Part shown: piece by piece, positions 1 to 10,830 of the stretch
How positions within the stretch are numbered: the first letter of the stretch is position 1
Layout of the letters: the number at the start of each line of letters is the position of its first letter
From: Escarpia spicata
Taxonomy: Eukaryota; Annelida; Polychaeta; Sabellida; Siboglinidae
Assembly (NCBI GenBank): GCA_963995525.1
Contig: OZ023214.1
Location: 57,055,823 to 57,119,822, forward strand
Length of the DNA stretch: 64,000 bases
Reading direction: 5' to 3'
Made by a program: the position numbers and the translations under genes
The notes under the pieces: model-generated
Told to the model about the DNA's origin: nothing
Database searches by the model: none
What the model saw: the letters and a program-made list of their open reading frames with translations, nothing else

Positions 1-466
1 TGGTAACCCCAATCTAGTTTTATTATAGTATCAAGGGTAACCCCAATCTAGTTTTATTATAGTATCAATGGTAACCCCAATCTAGTTTTATTATATTATC
101 AAGGGTAACCCCAATCTAGTTTTATTATAGTATCAAGGGTAAACCCAATCTAGTTTTATTATATTATCAAGGGTAATCCCAATCTAGTTTTATTATAGTA
201 TCAAGGGTGACCCCAATCTAGTTTTATTATAGTATCAAGGGTAAACCCAATCTAGTTTTATTATATTATCAAGGGTAATCCCAATCTAGTTTTATTATAG
301 TATCAAGGGTGACCCCAATCTAGTTTTATTATAGTATCAAGGGTAACCCCAATCTAGTTTTATTATAGTATCAAGGGTAATACCAATCTAGTTCTATTAT
401 AGTATCAAGGGTAACCCCAATCTAGTTTTATTATAGTATCAAGGGTAACCCCAATCTAGTTTTATT
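1..466. repeat. 34-bp minisatellite
   Basis: About 14 head-to-tail copies of a 34-bp unit built around the words GGTAACCCCAATCTAG and TTTTATTATAGTATC. The array is cut by the left window edge, so its full length is unknown. Units differ by single substitutions (ACCCC, AACCC, ATCCC, GACCC). No coding potential. Confidence 0.97.
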
Positions 467-559
467 TTACATCCCGTAGCACTGTCTCGTCGTTCTAACC
501 ATAATGATGAAAGTGATGAAATTCTAACGTTGAAAATATTTAAGACAATATTTATGATG

Positions 560-1001
560 TACCCATTTAACCCTATATGGGCGTTAGAAGTATGAAGACT
601 GGTTGTACATTTAACTCTATATGAACGTTAGAAGTATGAAGACTGGTTGTACATTTAACTCTATATGAACGTTAGAAGTATGAAGACTGGTTGTACATTT
701 AACTCTATATGAACGTTAGAAGTATGAAGACTGGTTGTACATTTAACTCTATATGAACGTTAGAAGTATGAAGACTGGTTGTACATTTAACTATATATGA
801 ACGTTAGAAGTATGAAGACTGGTTGTACATTTAACTCTATATGAACGTTAGAAGTATGAAGACTGGTTGTACATTTAACTCTATATGAACGTTAGAAGTA
901 TGAAGACTGGTTGTACATTTAACTCTATATGAACGTTAGAAGTATGAAGACTGGTTGTACATTTAACTCTATATGAACGTTAGAAGTATGAAGACTGGTT
1001 G
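560..1001. repeat. 44-bp minisatellite
   Basis: About ten copies of a 44-bp unit (TGTACATTTAACTCTATATG, then GAACGTTAGAAGTATGAAGAC). Units are almost identical, and the first is more diverged. The 90 bases between this array and the previous one show nothing recognisable. Confidence 0.97.
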
Positions 1002-1728
1002 TCTTCTAAGGTCGTGATCGAGACACGTATATTTCGCGTGAACATTATGTTTCATCAAGCGCAAAGTTTAAATACTACCTACTACTACTAAATCAATATC
1101 GCAACCAGTCGCTTAGTTAACTAATGATTATCGTTCTACAAGTTCGTTAACGCAAACTTTTGACAGTTTTAGTATAACATTTGCTTATTGTAAGTATATA
1201 TACTTGCCTACCTTCTGAATTGGTAGCCCACAACCAGACCAATGCCAAGAGCAGAATTCGAAACAGATTCCGCGGTGGACGGACCGGCGGCGTAAGAGAG
1301 GTAAACTTGTTAAAACGTCGAGCGGTCTTTCTTGTTTTGATATTGATCTGTATTGTAGAGCGCAGTTTCACAGAGCAAACCAGTCTGTTGAAAATATCAC
1401 AACAAACTGATGCATTGACTCTGCGGGTTATATGAGATAGCGCAGATCCCCGTTGAAATATCGATCGAATGTGGCAGGCCGCTGTCCTGACTGACGACGG
1501 GTGCAGATCATTTGACCAGTGCGTCGTTCTTTCGTTCGTTCGGTCGGTCGGTCGGTCGGTCGGTCGGTCGGTCGGTCGGTCGGTCGGTCGGTCGGTCGGT
1601 CATTAGACGACGACATAAGATCTATGTGTGTCAACGAATGTGTCGGACACGTCTACTGGACGAGTGAGTGACTGTACTTACGCGCGTGGACGTATTTCAA
1701 CTTTGTTCTAGCCTGTATGAAACAGCCA
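1002..1728. other. No recognised gene; contains a (CGGT)15 microsatellite
   Basis: Short open frames overlap here on both strands but none resembles a known protein. Positions 1541-1600 are a perfect CGGT tetranucleotide run of about 15 units. The rest is unremarkable. Confidence 0.8.
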
Positions 1729-1860
1729 GTGGGGCGCAGTGGCCGATTGGTTAGAGTGTCGGACTGATGACCGGAGGGACCTGGGTTCGAATCCTGCTGG
1801 GCGGTGGTTCGGTATCGGTTCGGCTGCCATGTCGAAATTTGGACAATTTCGTTCACCTTA
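1729..1860 (+). mobile_element. tRNA-derived SINE head
   Basis: An RNA polymerase III type 2 internal promoter is visible. The A box TGGCCGATTGG lies at 1740-1750 and a perfect B box GGTTCGAATCC at 1784-1794, with normal spacing of about 33 bases. The flanks do not give a clean tRNA acceptor stem and the sequence continues into an unrelated body (to about 1860). This points to a tRNA-derived SINE rather than a functional tRNA gene. A 20-base poly-C tract follows at 1866-1885. Confidence 0.75.
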
Positions 1861-1959
1861 CGTCGCCCCCCCCCCCCCCCCCCCCTTCCAACTCGCACCG
1901 GCCAGCGGGGAAGGGTAGGCCAACAACACCTGCATGCAAAGTACAATGAAACCAAGGCC

Positions 1960-3615
1960 CCCAGTCCCCAGCAGCATCGATAGAGTCTATGACCAAGGAG
2001 GCGGCTCCGGTCAACTAGGGTTAGGTGCGGGGGGTGCTAAGAATCTCTGGGTCAAGAAGAGTCGCCGAGAGAAGATTTGTAGACTGAAGATAGCAACATA
2101 TAACAAAGAACACTACTAAGAGTCTGGAGGAAGAACTTAGAGAAACCAGGTTGGTATGGGATGTGATTGGAGAAGTCAGAAGAAGAGAGGAATGCTTCAC
2201 TACCTTACAAAGTGGCCATCAACTATACCATTCCACGGCGAACAACGGCCAAGCAGGAGTAGGCTTTCTCATAAAGAAGAAATGGAAAAACAACATAGTG
2301 AGGGTTAACAGCATCAGCCCTAGAGTAGCAGAACTTGTTCTATGCTTAAAAAGCGCTACAAACTAAAGATAGTACAAGTTTATGCACCAACAACATCATA
2401 ATCAGAAGAATACACAGACAACTTCTACAACGACATGGATGAGACCTTAGAAAAGCCAAACCACTACACGATAGTGATGGGAGACTTTAATGCGCAAGTA
2501 GGAAAATGAACAAACATTTCGGAAACGGCAACAGGCAAATTTGGCCTAGGTGTGAGAAACGAAAGAGGCGACCCCTTGGTAGAATGGGCAACATCAAGAA
2601 AGTACAAAATCATGAATACCATGTTCCAGAAGAAAGCAGGGAGGAGATGGACGTGGAAAAGCCCAAATGGAGAAACGAAGAACGAATCCTGACAAACAAG
2701 CCAGACATGGTCACTGACGTAACTGTCATCAACCAAGTCAACATCGGAAGTGACCACCGAATGGTAATGATCAACATCAAACTGGAAGTCAAGGCTGACA
2801 GGAAGAAGTTAATGAACAATAGACCACTAAGTGTAGATACCACACAAATCGGAAGAAAAAAGATAAAATTCCAACTCGAACTGCGAAATCGATTCGAGAC
2901 ACTACAGGAACTAGACGACATCGACACCATAAGCGAAAACATCACTGAGATGATCCAACTAAGTGCGACAAGTGTAGCCAAAGCAATCAACAGGCATGTA
3001 GTGACTAGAATATTGAAGAATGAAGAAACGACGAGAAATGGTGGATAATGGCGACCATAAAAACAAATAGAGTACGTAAAAATATGCAAGACCATCAAAA
3101 AGAAAGGGAAGGAGGACATCAGAGAGTACAAACAAGAGATCATACGAGAAACGATTATGTCATCAAAGTGCCTGAATAAAGCAAGAAGAACACAGGCACT
3201 AGGACGAGACAGACTGTTTACACTTCTAGACAATCAGGTTAGAGAAATACAAGACCAAGGTATGATCAAGGAACGAATAGAGGAATTCTACACCGAGCTA
3301 TATGACAGTGAACATAGTACCATAATTCACACCGATCCGAAAGAAGTACCAGAGATAACACCATGGGAGGTGGAAGCAGCGCTAAGAGATATAAAGAATG
3401 GGCAGACATCAGGCAACGATCATGTAAACATTGAAACACTAAAAGCAGGAGACTATACCATCTCGAAGACACTGGCTAAGCTGTATACTAAATGCTTATC
3501 AGAAAGACAAATACCCTCTGCATGGAAGAACGCAAACCAAGACAAGGATATTCAAAGAAAAATCATCGCCGGCTGGACAGCATTAGCCAAACACTGGGAC
3601 ATCTTCAAGAGTAAC
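1960..3615 (+). mobile_element. RTE-type LINE, copy 1, internally deleted
   Basis: The element starts around the 5' leader near 1960-2060. The endonuclease region follows (WDVIGEVRRREE, then GDFNAQVGK around 2480 in a different frame, then NIGSDHRMV at about 2740). Next come the linker and the N-terminal reverse-transcriptase region ([33 protein letters not shown]). At about 3530 the text jumps from the segment before the RT fingers (AWKNA) straight to the post-RT segment (QDKDIQRKIIAGWTA). The RT palm with its YADD-type motif is therefore missing. Frameshifts and stops also break it. A second copy lies at 52.9-54.26 kb on the minus strand. The 3' side is cut by the LINE that starts at about 3616. 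Confidence 0.88.
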
Positions 3616-3618
3616 TGA
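2151..3618 (+). pseudogene. RTE-type ORF: endonuclease plus truncated reverse transcriptase
   Basis: Three main open segments (2151-2366, 2506-3048, 3157-3618) are fragments of one original polyprotein separated by frameshifts. Family knowledge: RTE elements encode an apurinic-like endonuclease followed by a reverse transcriptase. Seen here: endonuclease motifs and the pre-RT linker, but no catalytic RT aspartates because of the internal deletion. It cannot encode an active retrotransposase. Confidence 0.85.
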
Positions 3619-5017
3619 CTGTGGCAGATTGTTCCAAAGTACAGGGGCCGCTTTGGAGAACGCACGGTCTCCGAAAGACTTGAGGCGTGTGGTTGGTACT
3701 GTCAGCAGACCAGCAGAATTTGATCGGAGGGAGCGTGTGGGCTGATATTCAACAAGAAGCTCGGAAATGTATTGGGGTGCAAGTCCAAGGAGTGCCTTGA
3801 AGGTGATCTGAAGAATTTTAAACGTAATTCTTTCTTGGATGGGAAGCCAATGGAGATATTTCAGGACTGGTGTTACGAGTTCGTGTTTCCTTGTTCGTGT
3901 GATTAGACGAGCAGTTTTGAATGCACTGCAGTCTACGTAGCTGACACTTGTTAATTCCGAACAGCAGCGAAATATAACCATCCAGTCTAGACGTTATAAA
4001 TGAATGGATGATTTGTTCGTAAGAAATTTGATGATTTTACCCACTTTTCAGACCAGAAGATCTATAGATGGCACTGACTTGTTGATCCATTGTAAGTCCA
4101 GCATCGAACATGACCCCAAGATTCCTGACACATGTACTGGGGGTCACATGAGCATCTCCAACATTGATCTTTGTTGCCGTCATCCAACCGTTGATGTCAG
4201 CAATGCATGTTTCTAGCTGAGATATGGCAACAGATGTGTCGGGGATCTTGAATGTTATGTAAAGCTGCGTATCGTCAGCGTACATATAAAAATCCAAGCC
4301 ATGTTGTCGTATTGTGCAACCCAGTTCGCCAGGCGTGTATATGGTGAACAGTGATGGTCCCAAGACTGACCCTTGGGGGGCACCGCATGTCAGCACCGAC
4401 ACGTTCGAGATGGCTTCTCCAGTCTGAATAGTTTGTTTTCTGTTTTCGAGATACCAGGTAAACCAGTTTAGTGCTGTGCCCGAAAGGCTGATCTTCTTAG
4501 ACAGACGTGACACAAGCACCTGGTGGTCAATCGTGTCAAAGGCAGCAGACAAGTCAAGGAGGACTAGACACGAGACACACCGATTATCCGCAGATAAGAG
4601 TAAATCGTTCTGGATTCTCAGCAGTGCAGTCTCTGCACTGTGGCCCTTTCTGTATGCTGACTGATTCACTTCAAATAGGTTGTGCTGTGCCATGTGACGT
4701 GACAAACGTGACGACACCACCTTCCCAATTACTTTGGACAGGAAACTGAGATTATATATCGGTCGGTAGCTTGGAAGACGTTCGGTATCCAGGGATGGCT
4801 TCTTAAGAAGCGGAGTCACAAGTGCAGCTTTCAAGTTAGCTGACACATCTCCTGTGGCCAGCGAGATGTTCACAATCCTGGTAATGACAGGAACAAGTGC
4901 GTCAAGGCAATTCTTCAGCATCCGTGTCGGCAGAGGATCGAGAGCCCAGGATCGAGGAGTAGATGATGTAATGATGTTTCTGACCTCATCCTCAGAGGTT
5001 GGCGACAGCCTGTCCAA
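3619..5017 (-). pseudogene. LINE A reverse transcriptase, degenerate
   Basis: The 4037-5017 segment has RT palm motif A (LLDLSAAFDTIDH), the APQGSVLGPSLF segment and motif C (MYADDTQLY). It ends in the thumb (ATKINVG). The C-terminal segment lies in another frame at 3619-3981 (YLHWLPIQERITFKI and APVLWNNLPQSV), which is typical of CR1/jockey-group LINEs. A short upstream piece at 5084-5314 (HQCTVANNCLRQAK) is the linker between endonuclease and RT. Frameshifts near 4030 and 5050 inactivate it, although the catalytic aspartates are still present. Confidence 0.88.
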
Positions 5018-5329
5018 CGGATGACTTCCATCATGTTTATAAGTGGTGATCTGGGCATTTACGTTGTGCTCCCGCTCAGCTATCTAGTGCACAGCGAATG
5101 GTAGCAGTTTTCTCTTGGAAGTAGTTTCAGAAAATTTCAGCCAGAGCTTCTGGAGAGGAGAGACATGTATTGGCACCCGAGAATGCATCAATGTTTGCAC
5201 AATGCTGTAAAGTTTATTTTGGTTTGATCCAGCCTCAACAACTTTGTTGGAATAGTATCGATATTTGGCTTGACGAAGACAGTTATTTGCGACCGTGCAC
5301 TGGTGTCTGAACATCTAGCAATGAATTTC

Positions 5330-5334
5330 AAGTC
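5330..5334. repeat. Left target-site duplication of LINE B (AAGTC)
   Basis: AAGTC at 5330-5334 is repeated at 9598-9602. These are the two ends of the LINE B insertion inside LINE A. The duplication is short, but removing one copy plus LINE B restores the LINE A reading, which supports it. Confidence 0.65.
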
Positions 5335-5980
5335 TTCCGGTGAGGCGGTTCAACTTCCGGTGAGGCGGTTCGGCGGCGGTTTGTTTATGTCAGAGGCTCC
5401 GTATAAAGTAGTCATTTTTCTTGGTTTTGTTCAGATTAGAAAGAGTATTTCACCCCCAGCAGTACTGCATTGCATACTAATTGACCCCCACATGTTGTTA
5501 TGTTTAAATTACTAGTTGATCAATGAGTAAATTGCACCTTTAAATTGTAAAGCAGCAACTAGTTTTCCAGCCAATTTCTAGGCCCACTCATATCCGGCAG
5601 AAAACATAAACAAATACTCTAAGTCAATATACTTAGATCTGCACTACCCGTTTCTGTATAATATTACTACTAACAGGCTCATTTCACCAAGGCGTCTATG
5701 ATACCCAGAGTAGCCCTGGGTTGGAGCAGTTACATTTAAGTTTTTCCCCATCGACTGCACAAACGCCTTGGAACCCACAGCACGCACGCACTGTACAACA
5801 GCACGGTAAGAATACCTTTTGAGTTTTGGTGATATGTAGATCTAAATGGGAACAAGCTCGAAATTGTACTGTTAAGAAGTTAGAGTTTATTACCATAGGG
5901 TAGTTTTAAATTATTGCATATATAGATTGGATTAATAAACATTAGACCAAGACTATAACAATCAGGAATTTACTACAAAA

Positions 5981-6980
5981 ATGAGTGACATTCAAGATAG
6001 CGGAGGATATGCCCAAGCAGTAGCCACGAAGCTCACGAATAAGGTGCCAGGAGGGGTAGAAAAACTCAGAATCAGGTGAGGCGTGGAAATGTGAGGATTG
6101 TGTAAAAATCTTCAAAAGTGAAAAAGACAAAGTACTAGAGTGTGAGTGCTGTGAACAGCATTACTGCATCAGATGTTTAAAATTCAAAGCAGGAGAATAA
6201 AGAAGCCATGAGAAAACCTGGACGTATGTGGTTTTGTATCGGATGCAAACCAAAAATAGAAAAAAACATACTACACTTGTAAATGAGAAATTAATCCAGG
6301 AAAGATGTCAGTTGTACCTTGAAACAATAAATGCAAGACTAGAGGCTGTAGAAACAAAACTACAGGACAAATGCGACGAACAAGAAGTGAAAGAAATTGT
6401 AAGAAAGGAATTGATTGCAAATCAACCAACCGAGAATGCCACCCATACTGATACCACCGACAGAGTCAACAACGAAGTGTTACAGGACGCAGTTAAAGAA
6501 ATAGCTGAAAGAAAATCCAGAGAAGCTAACTTCATTATCTTCAATGCACCAGAACCAGAAACCAATCTAAAAGATCAAGATAGACATGGAGTTAGTTGAG
6601 GGGCTATTCAATGAGGTATGCCACCAAAATCTAGATGTGCATACAGAGGTAGAGAAAGTGATCAGGTTAGGGAAAAAACAACTGGAGAGAGTAACAACAA
6701 ACCAAGACCACTTAAGGTAATTATGAAAGACACAGACAAAAAGATGAAGTTATTCCGAAACCTTTAAAAACTTAAGGAGGCTGACCCAAAATATAAATGC
6801 CTCAGCATTCAACATGACCAAACGCATAACGAGAGTGAGGAAGGAAAAAAACTACTAGAGGAGGCAAGGGCGAAGGAGAGTAGAGACTTGGGGAAATGCA
6901 TATACAGAGTGAGAGGCCCACCATGGGCCAGGAAAATTGTAAAAATTAAGCCCACAAAGGGCGAGGAGGAAAGACACTAA
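5981..6980 (+). pseudogene. LINE B ORF1 with PHD-like zinc finger
   Basis: The first ATG is at 5981 (MSDIQDSGGYAQAV). After a frameshift near 6076 a cysteine/histidine cluster follows (CEDC, CECCEQHYCIRC), spaced like a PHD finger, at about 6085-6190. A coiled-coil-rich segment (RLEAVETKLQDKCDEQEVKE) lies at 6228-6599 and a basic C terminus (PPWARKIVKIKPTKG) ends at about 6980. PHD-containing ORF1 proteins are known in CR1-group LINEs, where ORF1 is thought to bind the element RNA. Stops and frameshifts break it. Confidence 0.75.
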
Positions 6981-7037
6981 GAACGACAAAACAGAAAACT
7001 AATGTAAACAACATAAATTATACACATAAATAACTAA

Positions 7038-9590
7038 AATGCACCAGGGAGTTCGAGCATCAATGATGAATATCTTAATAAAGTTATCAGCGAGGCAATG
7101 AGCTATCACCACTCACACTTTCTTCTGCTTGGAGACTTCAATTACCCAAATATAGACTGGCACAATTGGTGTACTACCTCCGTTAATGTTGCGAATCCCG
7201 AATTTAAATTTGTAGAAAATTTAATTTTCTCTTCCAACACGTTACGCTGCCCATAAGGAGGCGATTAGGAAACAAATCAAACGTCCTGGACTTAGTCATA
7301 ACAAACGAAAAAGGTATGATAGATGAAATAGTACATGAGAGTCCACTCGGGAGAAGTGACCACTCTGTTTTCATAATAACATTCAGGTGTTATGCTGATA
7401 TAGCAAGTAGAAAATGGATCAAATACTACTACGAAAAAGGAGATTATAAAGGAATAAAGGAAAAATTGGATAACACTGATTGGGAAGAAGTAATTGGCAA
7501 TGGTAAAATAGATGACCAATGGACAAAGTTTAAGGGACACATTAAAAAAAAGGGGATGAGGTCATACCTCATAGAGAAGTTAGTAACATAAACATACACA
7601 AGGGGAAAGTACCCCTAGATAAGAAATCGGTAAAAACAATAAAACAAAACACACACTATGGAAGCGTTATATGGAAACCAAAGAAGGGAAATACTATAAT
7701 GAATACTGTAGGGCTAGAAATCAAGTCCGTAAATTAACTAACAAAAGCAGTATGGAAATACATGAATTCCAAAACAAAAAGTATGGAAGGTTTTTCAGAT
7801 TTGAACATAGATCATAATGACCCGAAATCGAGACTAACAAATTCTGACAGGGAAAAGGCAGATGTCTTAGGTAACTTCTACTCAAATGTTTTTAAGGTAG
7901 AACCAGATGGTGATATCCCCCGCATCCTGCCGGTGGAATTAAAACACAACATGGAAAATTTGACTATTGAGGAGGAAATGATTAAAGAAAAACTAAATAA
8001 TCTCAATGTGGGTAAATCAGTAGGACCAGATGGTATATTCCCTAAATTCCTAAAAGAAATATCGACCCAATTATGTAGACCATTAGCTAGGCTTTTTAAT
8101 AATTCTCTAGCTATGGGTGAGCTACCAAAGGAATGGAAACAGGGCAGGATCTCAGCACTATATAAAAAGGGAAGCCATAAAAAATGCAGGAAATTACAGA
8201 CCTGTAACGAGTATATTATGCAAATGCATGGACCAATGCATAAAAGACCACATTGTTAATCATATGACAAGTAATAACCTTTTCAGTAAACAACAATACG
8301 GTTTTATTAAAGGTCGTTCAACCGTACTACAAATGTTAAATGTTATGGAATCTTAGACCAATGCATTAGATACAGGAGACTCTATAGACACAGTGTATTT
8401 AGATTTCATGAAGGCTTTTGATACCGTCCCCCACAGAAGATTGATAGGCAAACTAGAATCATGTGGTATAAAAGGCTCAACATTAAGATGGATTGAAGCA
8501 TTCGTGTCTGATCGTACACAACAGGTCAGCATAAACCGAATAAACTCTGAGTGGACAAGTGTAACCAGTGGCATCCCCCAGGGGAGTGTCCTAGGACCAA
8601 TCCTATTCATTCATGCTACCAAGCAATATAGCTTCAGACTTATATATGTTTGCAGATGACACTAACATTTTTAGAACAGTTAATAACGCAGATGACCATA
8701 ACACACTACAAGAAGATTTAGATAAACTTACATCATGGTCTAACCAATGGTTATTAAAATTTCATCCAGACAAATGTAAACTGATGCACATTGGAAAAAA
8801 AGATGAACTGATGTATACTTACAATTTAAAAATCAATAATACGGTCTGCGAGTTAGATCCTATAGAAGAAGAAAAATATATTGGGGTTATTATTGACTCA
8901 AATCTAGAATTTGACAAGCATATCAACCAAAAGATTAATAAAGCAAACAATATAATGGCAATTATTAGAAGGACGTTTACAACCTTAAATGAAAATAGTT
9001 TTATACAACTATATAAAGCTCTAGTAAGGAGTCATTTAGATTACGCAGTAAGCATATGGTCCCCTTATAAACAAAAATATAAGGATGCGATAGACAATGT
9101 GCAGAGACGTGCAACTAAGCAACTCCCAGGAATGAAGGATATTCCTTACCAGGAAAGACTTAAGAGGTTGAAACTCCCTACATTAACATATAGAAGAACA
9201 CGCGGAGATATGATAGAAGTATATAAACTGTTAAAAGGAAAGTATGATATGAATGTATCTTCTAACATCGTCAGGTTATGCAAAGACTGTGAAATAAATG
9301 AAGGAACAAGGGGTCATAGTTTGACATTATTCAAAGAACGTTCACATATAAATACAAGAAAGGAGATTTTTTCAATCAGAGTTACAAAAATTTGGAAAAA
9401 TTTACCAGAACAGGTAGTAAATGCACCTAGTATCAATTAAAAACCGCCTAGATAACCACTGGAGAACAGAAGAATTCCTATACGACTACAAAGCCGCCTT
9501 GCCAGAAAGCCGTAGAGCTTTTAAAGAAAGAAGTGCAGATCTGACCACCGAGGCCACCGCCTACGGTCAGAAACAACCTAAGTAAACCTA
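7038..9590 (+). pseudogene. LINE B ORF2: endonuclease fragment and reverse transcriptase
   Basis: The frame enters in mid-endonuclease (LLLGDFNYPNIDW at about 7120, then LDLVITNEKG and RSDHSVF), so the catalytic N-terminal part of the endonuclease is deleted. RT follows: VGPDGIFPKFLK, PKEWKQGRI, a stop after NVMES at 8356, palm motif A YLDFMKAFDTVP, IPQGSVLGPILF, then a frameshift into FADDTNIF and the thumb (HPDKCKLMHIGK). The C terminus (KNRLDNHWRTEEF and EATAYGQKQPK) is in a further frame at about 9435-9590. At least four lesions rule out activity. Confidence 0.87.
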
Positions 9591-9597
9591 AGTAAGT

Positions 9598-10830
9598 AAG
9601 TCCAGATTTCCGGCATAGACGTTTATATTTCCGACGTGTCTGTATCTCCTTGCGTAACTCTTTGTTGTACCATTTCACATCAGGTCGCACTGTGATCGTC
9701 TTCTGCCTTACGGGAGCATGTTTATCCAACAAACCGCGCAAGACCGAGTCATACTGGCGAACGAGTCCATCCAAGTCATCAGCTGGAGTAGTGTACAGCT
9801 CTGACTGAGAAATGTCTGCTTGCATGTCACACGCACTTACATTGCTGTATAATCTGTAGCTAACCCGTTTCTTAGGAGCACAAGGTTTACAACCTTGTAT
9901 CTTGAATGTCACTGCAGAGTGGTCGGAGATACCCGGATTCTCAACCACGATATCACCAATGATGCTTCGGATCGCGTGATTATTAGGTCTAGAGTGTGAC
10001 CATGTGAATGTGTCTTTTCCATCACATGCTGATGCAGACCATGAGATTCTAGGATGCCGTGAAAGCGTACAGTCTTTGTATCATCCAACAAATCAATGTG
10101 TATGTTGAAATCTCCAACAATCACCAAGTTGTCATGGCCCATGCAGAAACACTGCAGAAAATCTGAGAATTCGTCCATGAATATCGATGCGCTTAGACCA
10201 TTACGGGCAGATGGTGGATGACTATAGATAACACGTATGTATATTTATATACTCTATGTCATTGTGGAAAGTTGCCTCATTTCGAAAGATGCACGGTAGA
10301 TGACACCAACACCTCCTCCAGTTCTGTCACTACGCGGTTTGTGGTCAAATTTGTAGCCGTTTGGTGACAACGAATTTATCTCTGTCCGACTAGCATCACC
10401 CGGGCTCAGCCAGGTTTCTGTCAGTGCTAGAACATCAAGTTCGTTGTCATCAAGCAACTTGACAAGCTGATCCACTTTAGATTTCACGGGCCGGGTATTT
10501 AGTAGACATGCAGTTATTGTAGGTCTCGCACACTTAGTTACACGTGGAGATGTGTGAATGTCCACTGCAATCAGATTTTGTAGGTGAGGATTAGTCAGTA
10601 CAGCAATAAATTGTTTCTTGGACCTGCCAGCCTTACAGCCCCTACGAGTCCGACGACGATGATTCAAGCGTTCACGCGGTGCGATACAATTGTCCAGTGC
10701 TGGGTAAAGTCGGGTCACAGAGGCACATCTAATCAGCAGTAATTCAGTCCGATTGTATGTGATCATGCTGTATGAATATAAAGCCCGTAACAGACCGGCT
10801 AGGAACAGGGGCATCTCTGAAGAAATTGGC
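9598..10830 (-). mobile_element. CR1/jockey-like LINE A, 5' half (endonuclease)
   Basis: Endonuclease domain of LINE A in three frame-shifted pieces. They are 10254-10814 (ALTETWLSPGD, DRTGGGVGVIYR), 9909-10178 (DNLVIVGDFNIHID, HTLDLIITR) and 9605-9948 (GISDHSAVTF, VKWYNKELRKEIQTRRKYKR). WLSPGD, GDFN and SDH are the usual endonuclease signature positions. The reading continues into the 3' half at 5334 after removal of LINE B. The exact 5' end is uncertain. Confidence 0.85.

Larger units (their letters stand above)
3616..5334 (-). mobile_element. CR1/jockey-like LINE A, 3' half
   Basis: This is the reverse-transcriptase and C-terminal half of a LINE whose 5' half sits at 9598-10830. The two were one element before LINE B inserted. 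Joining the flanks across the insertion restores a continuous reading (KSGL then EIHC, followed by MFRHQC). The only in-frame stop at the joint is a later point change. The 3' end abuts RTE copy 1 at about 3616, so LINE A probably inserted into that RTE copy. Confidence 0.88.
5335..9597 (+). mobile_element. CR1-like LINE B, nearly full length
   Basis: The element is about 4.26 kb. It starts with a tandem TTCCGGTGAGGCGG duplication in its 5' UTR (5335-5370) and carries ORF1 with a zinc finger (about 5981-6980). ORF2 (about 7038-9590) has endonuclease and reverse transcriptase. The 3' end is a tetranucleotide-like tail (CCTAAGTAAGTAAG), which is CR1-like. It is inserted in the opposite orientation in LINE A with an AAGTC duplication. 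Internal loss of the endonuclease N terminus and several frameshifts show it is dead. Confidence 0.87.

Noticed and set aside
1..466. Telomeric or centromeric repeat
   Set aside because: The unit is not TTAGGG-like, and a short euchromatic minisatellite explains it.
1731..1805. Functional tRNA gene
   Set aside because: A and B boxes are present but no acceptor stem or clear anticodon arm can be paired.
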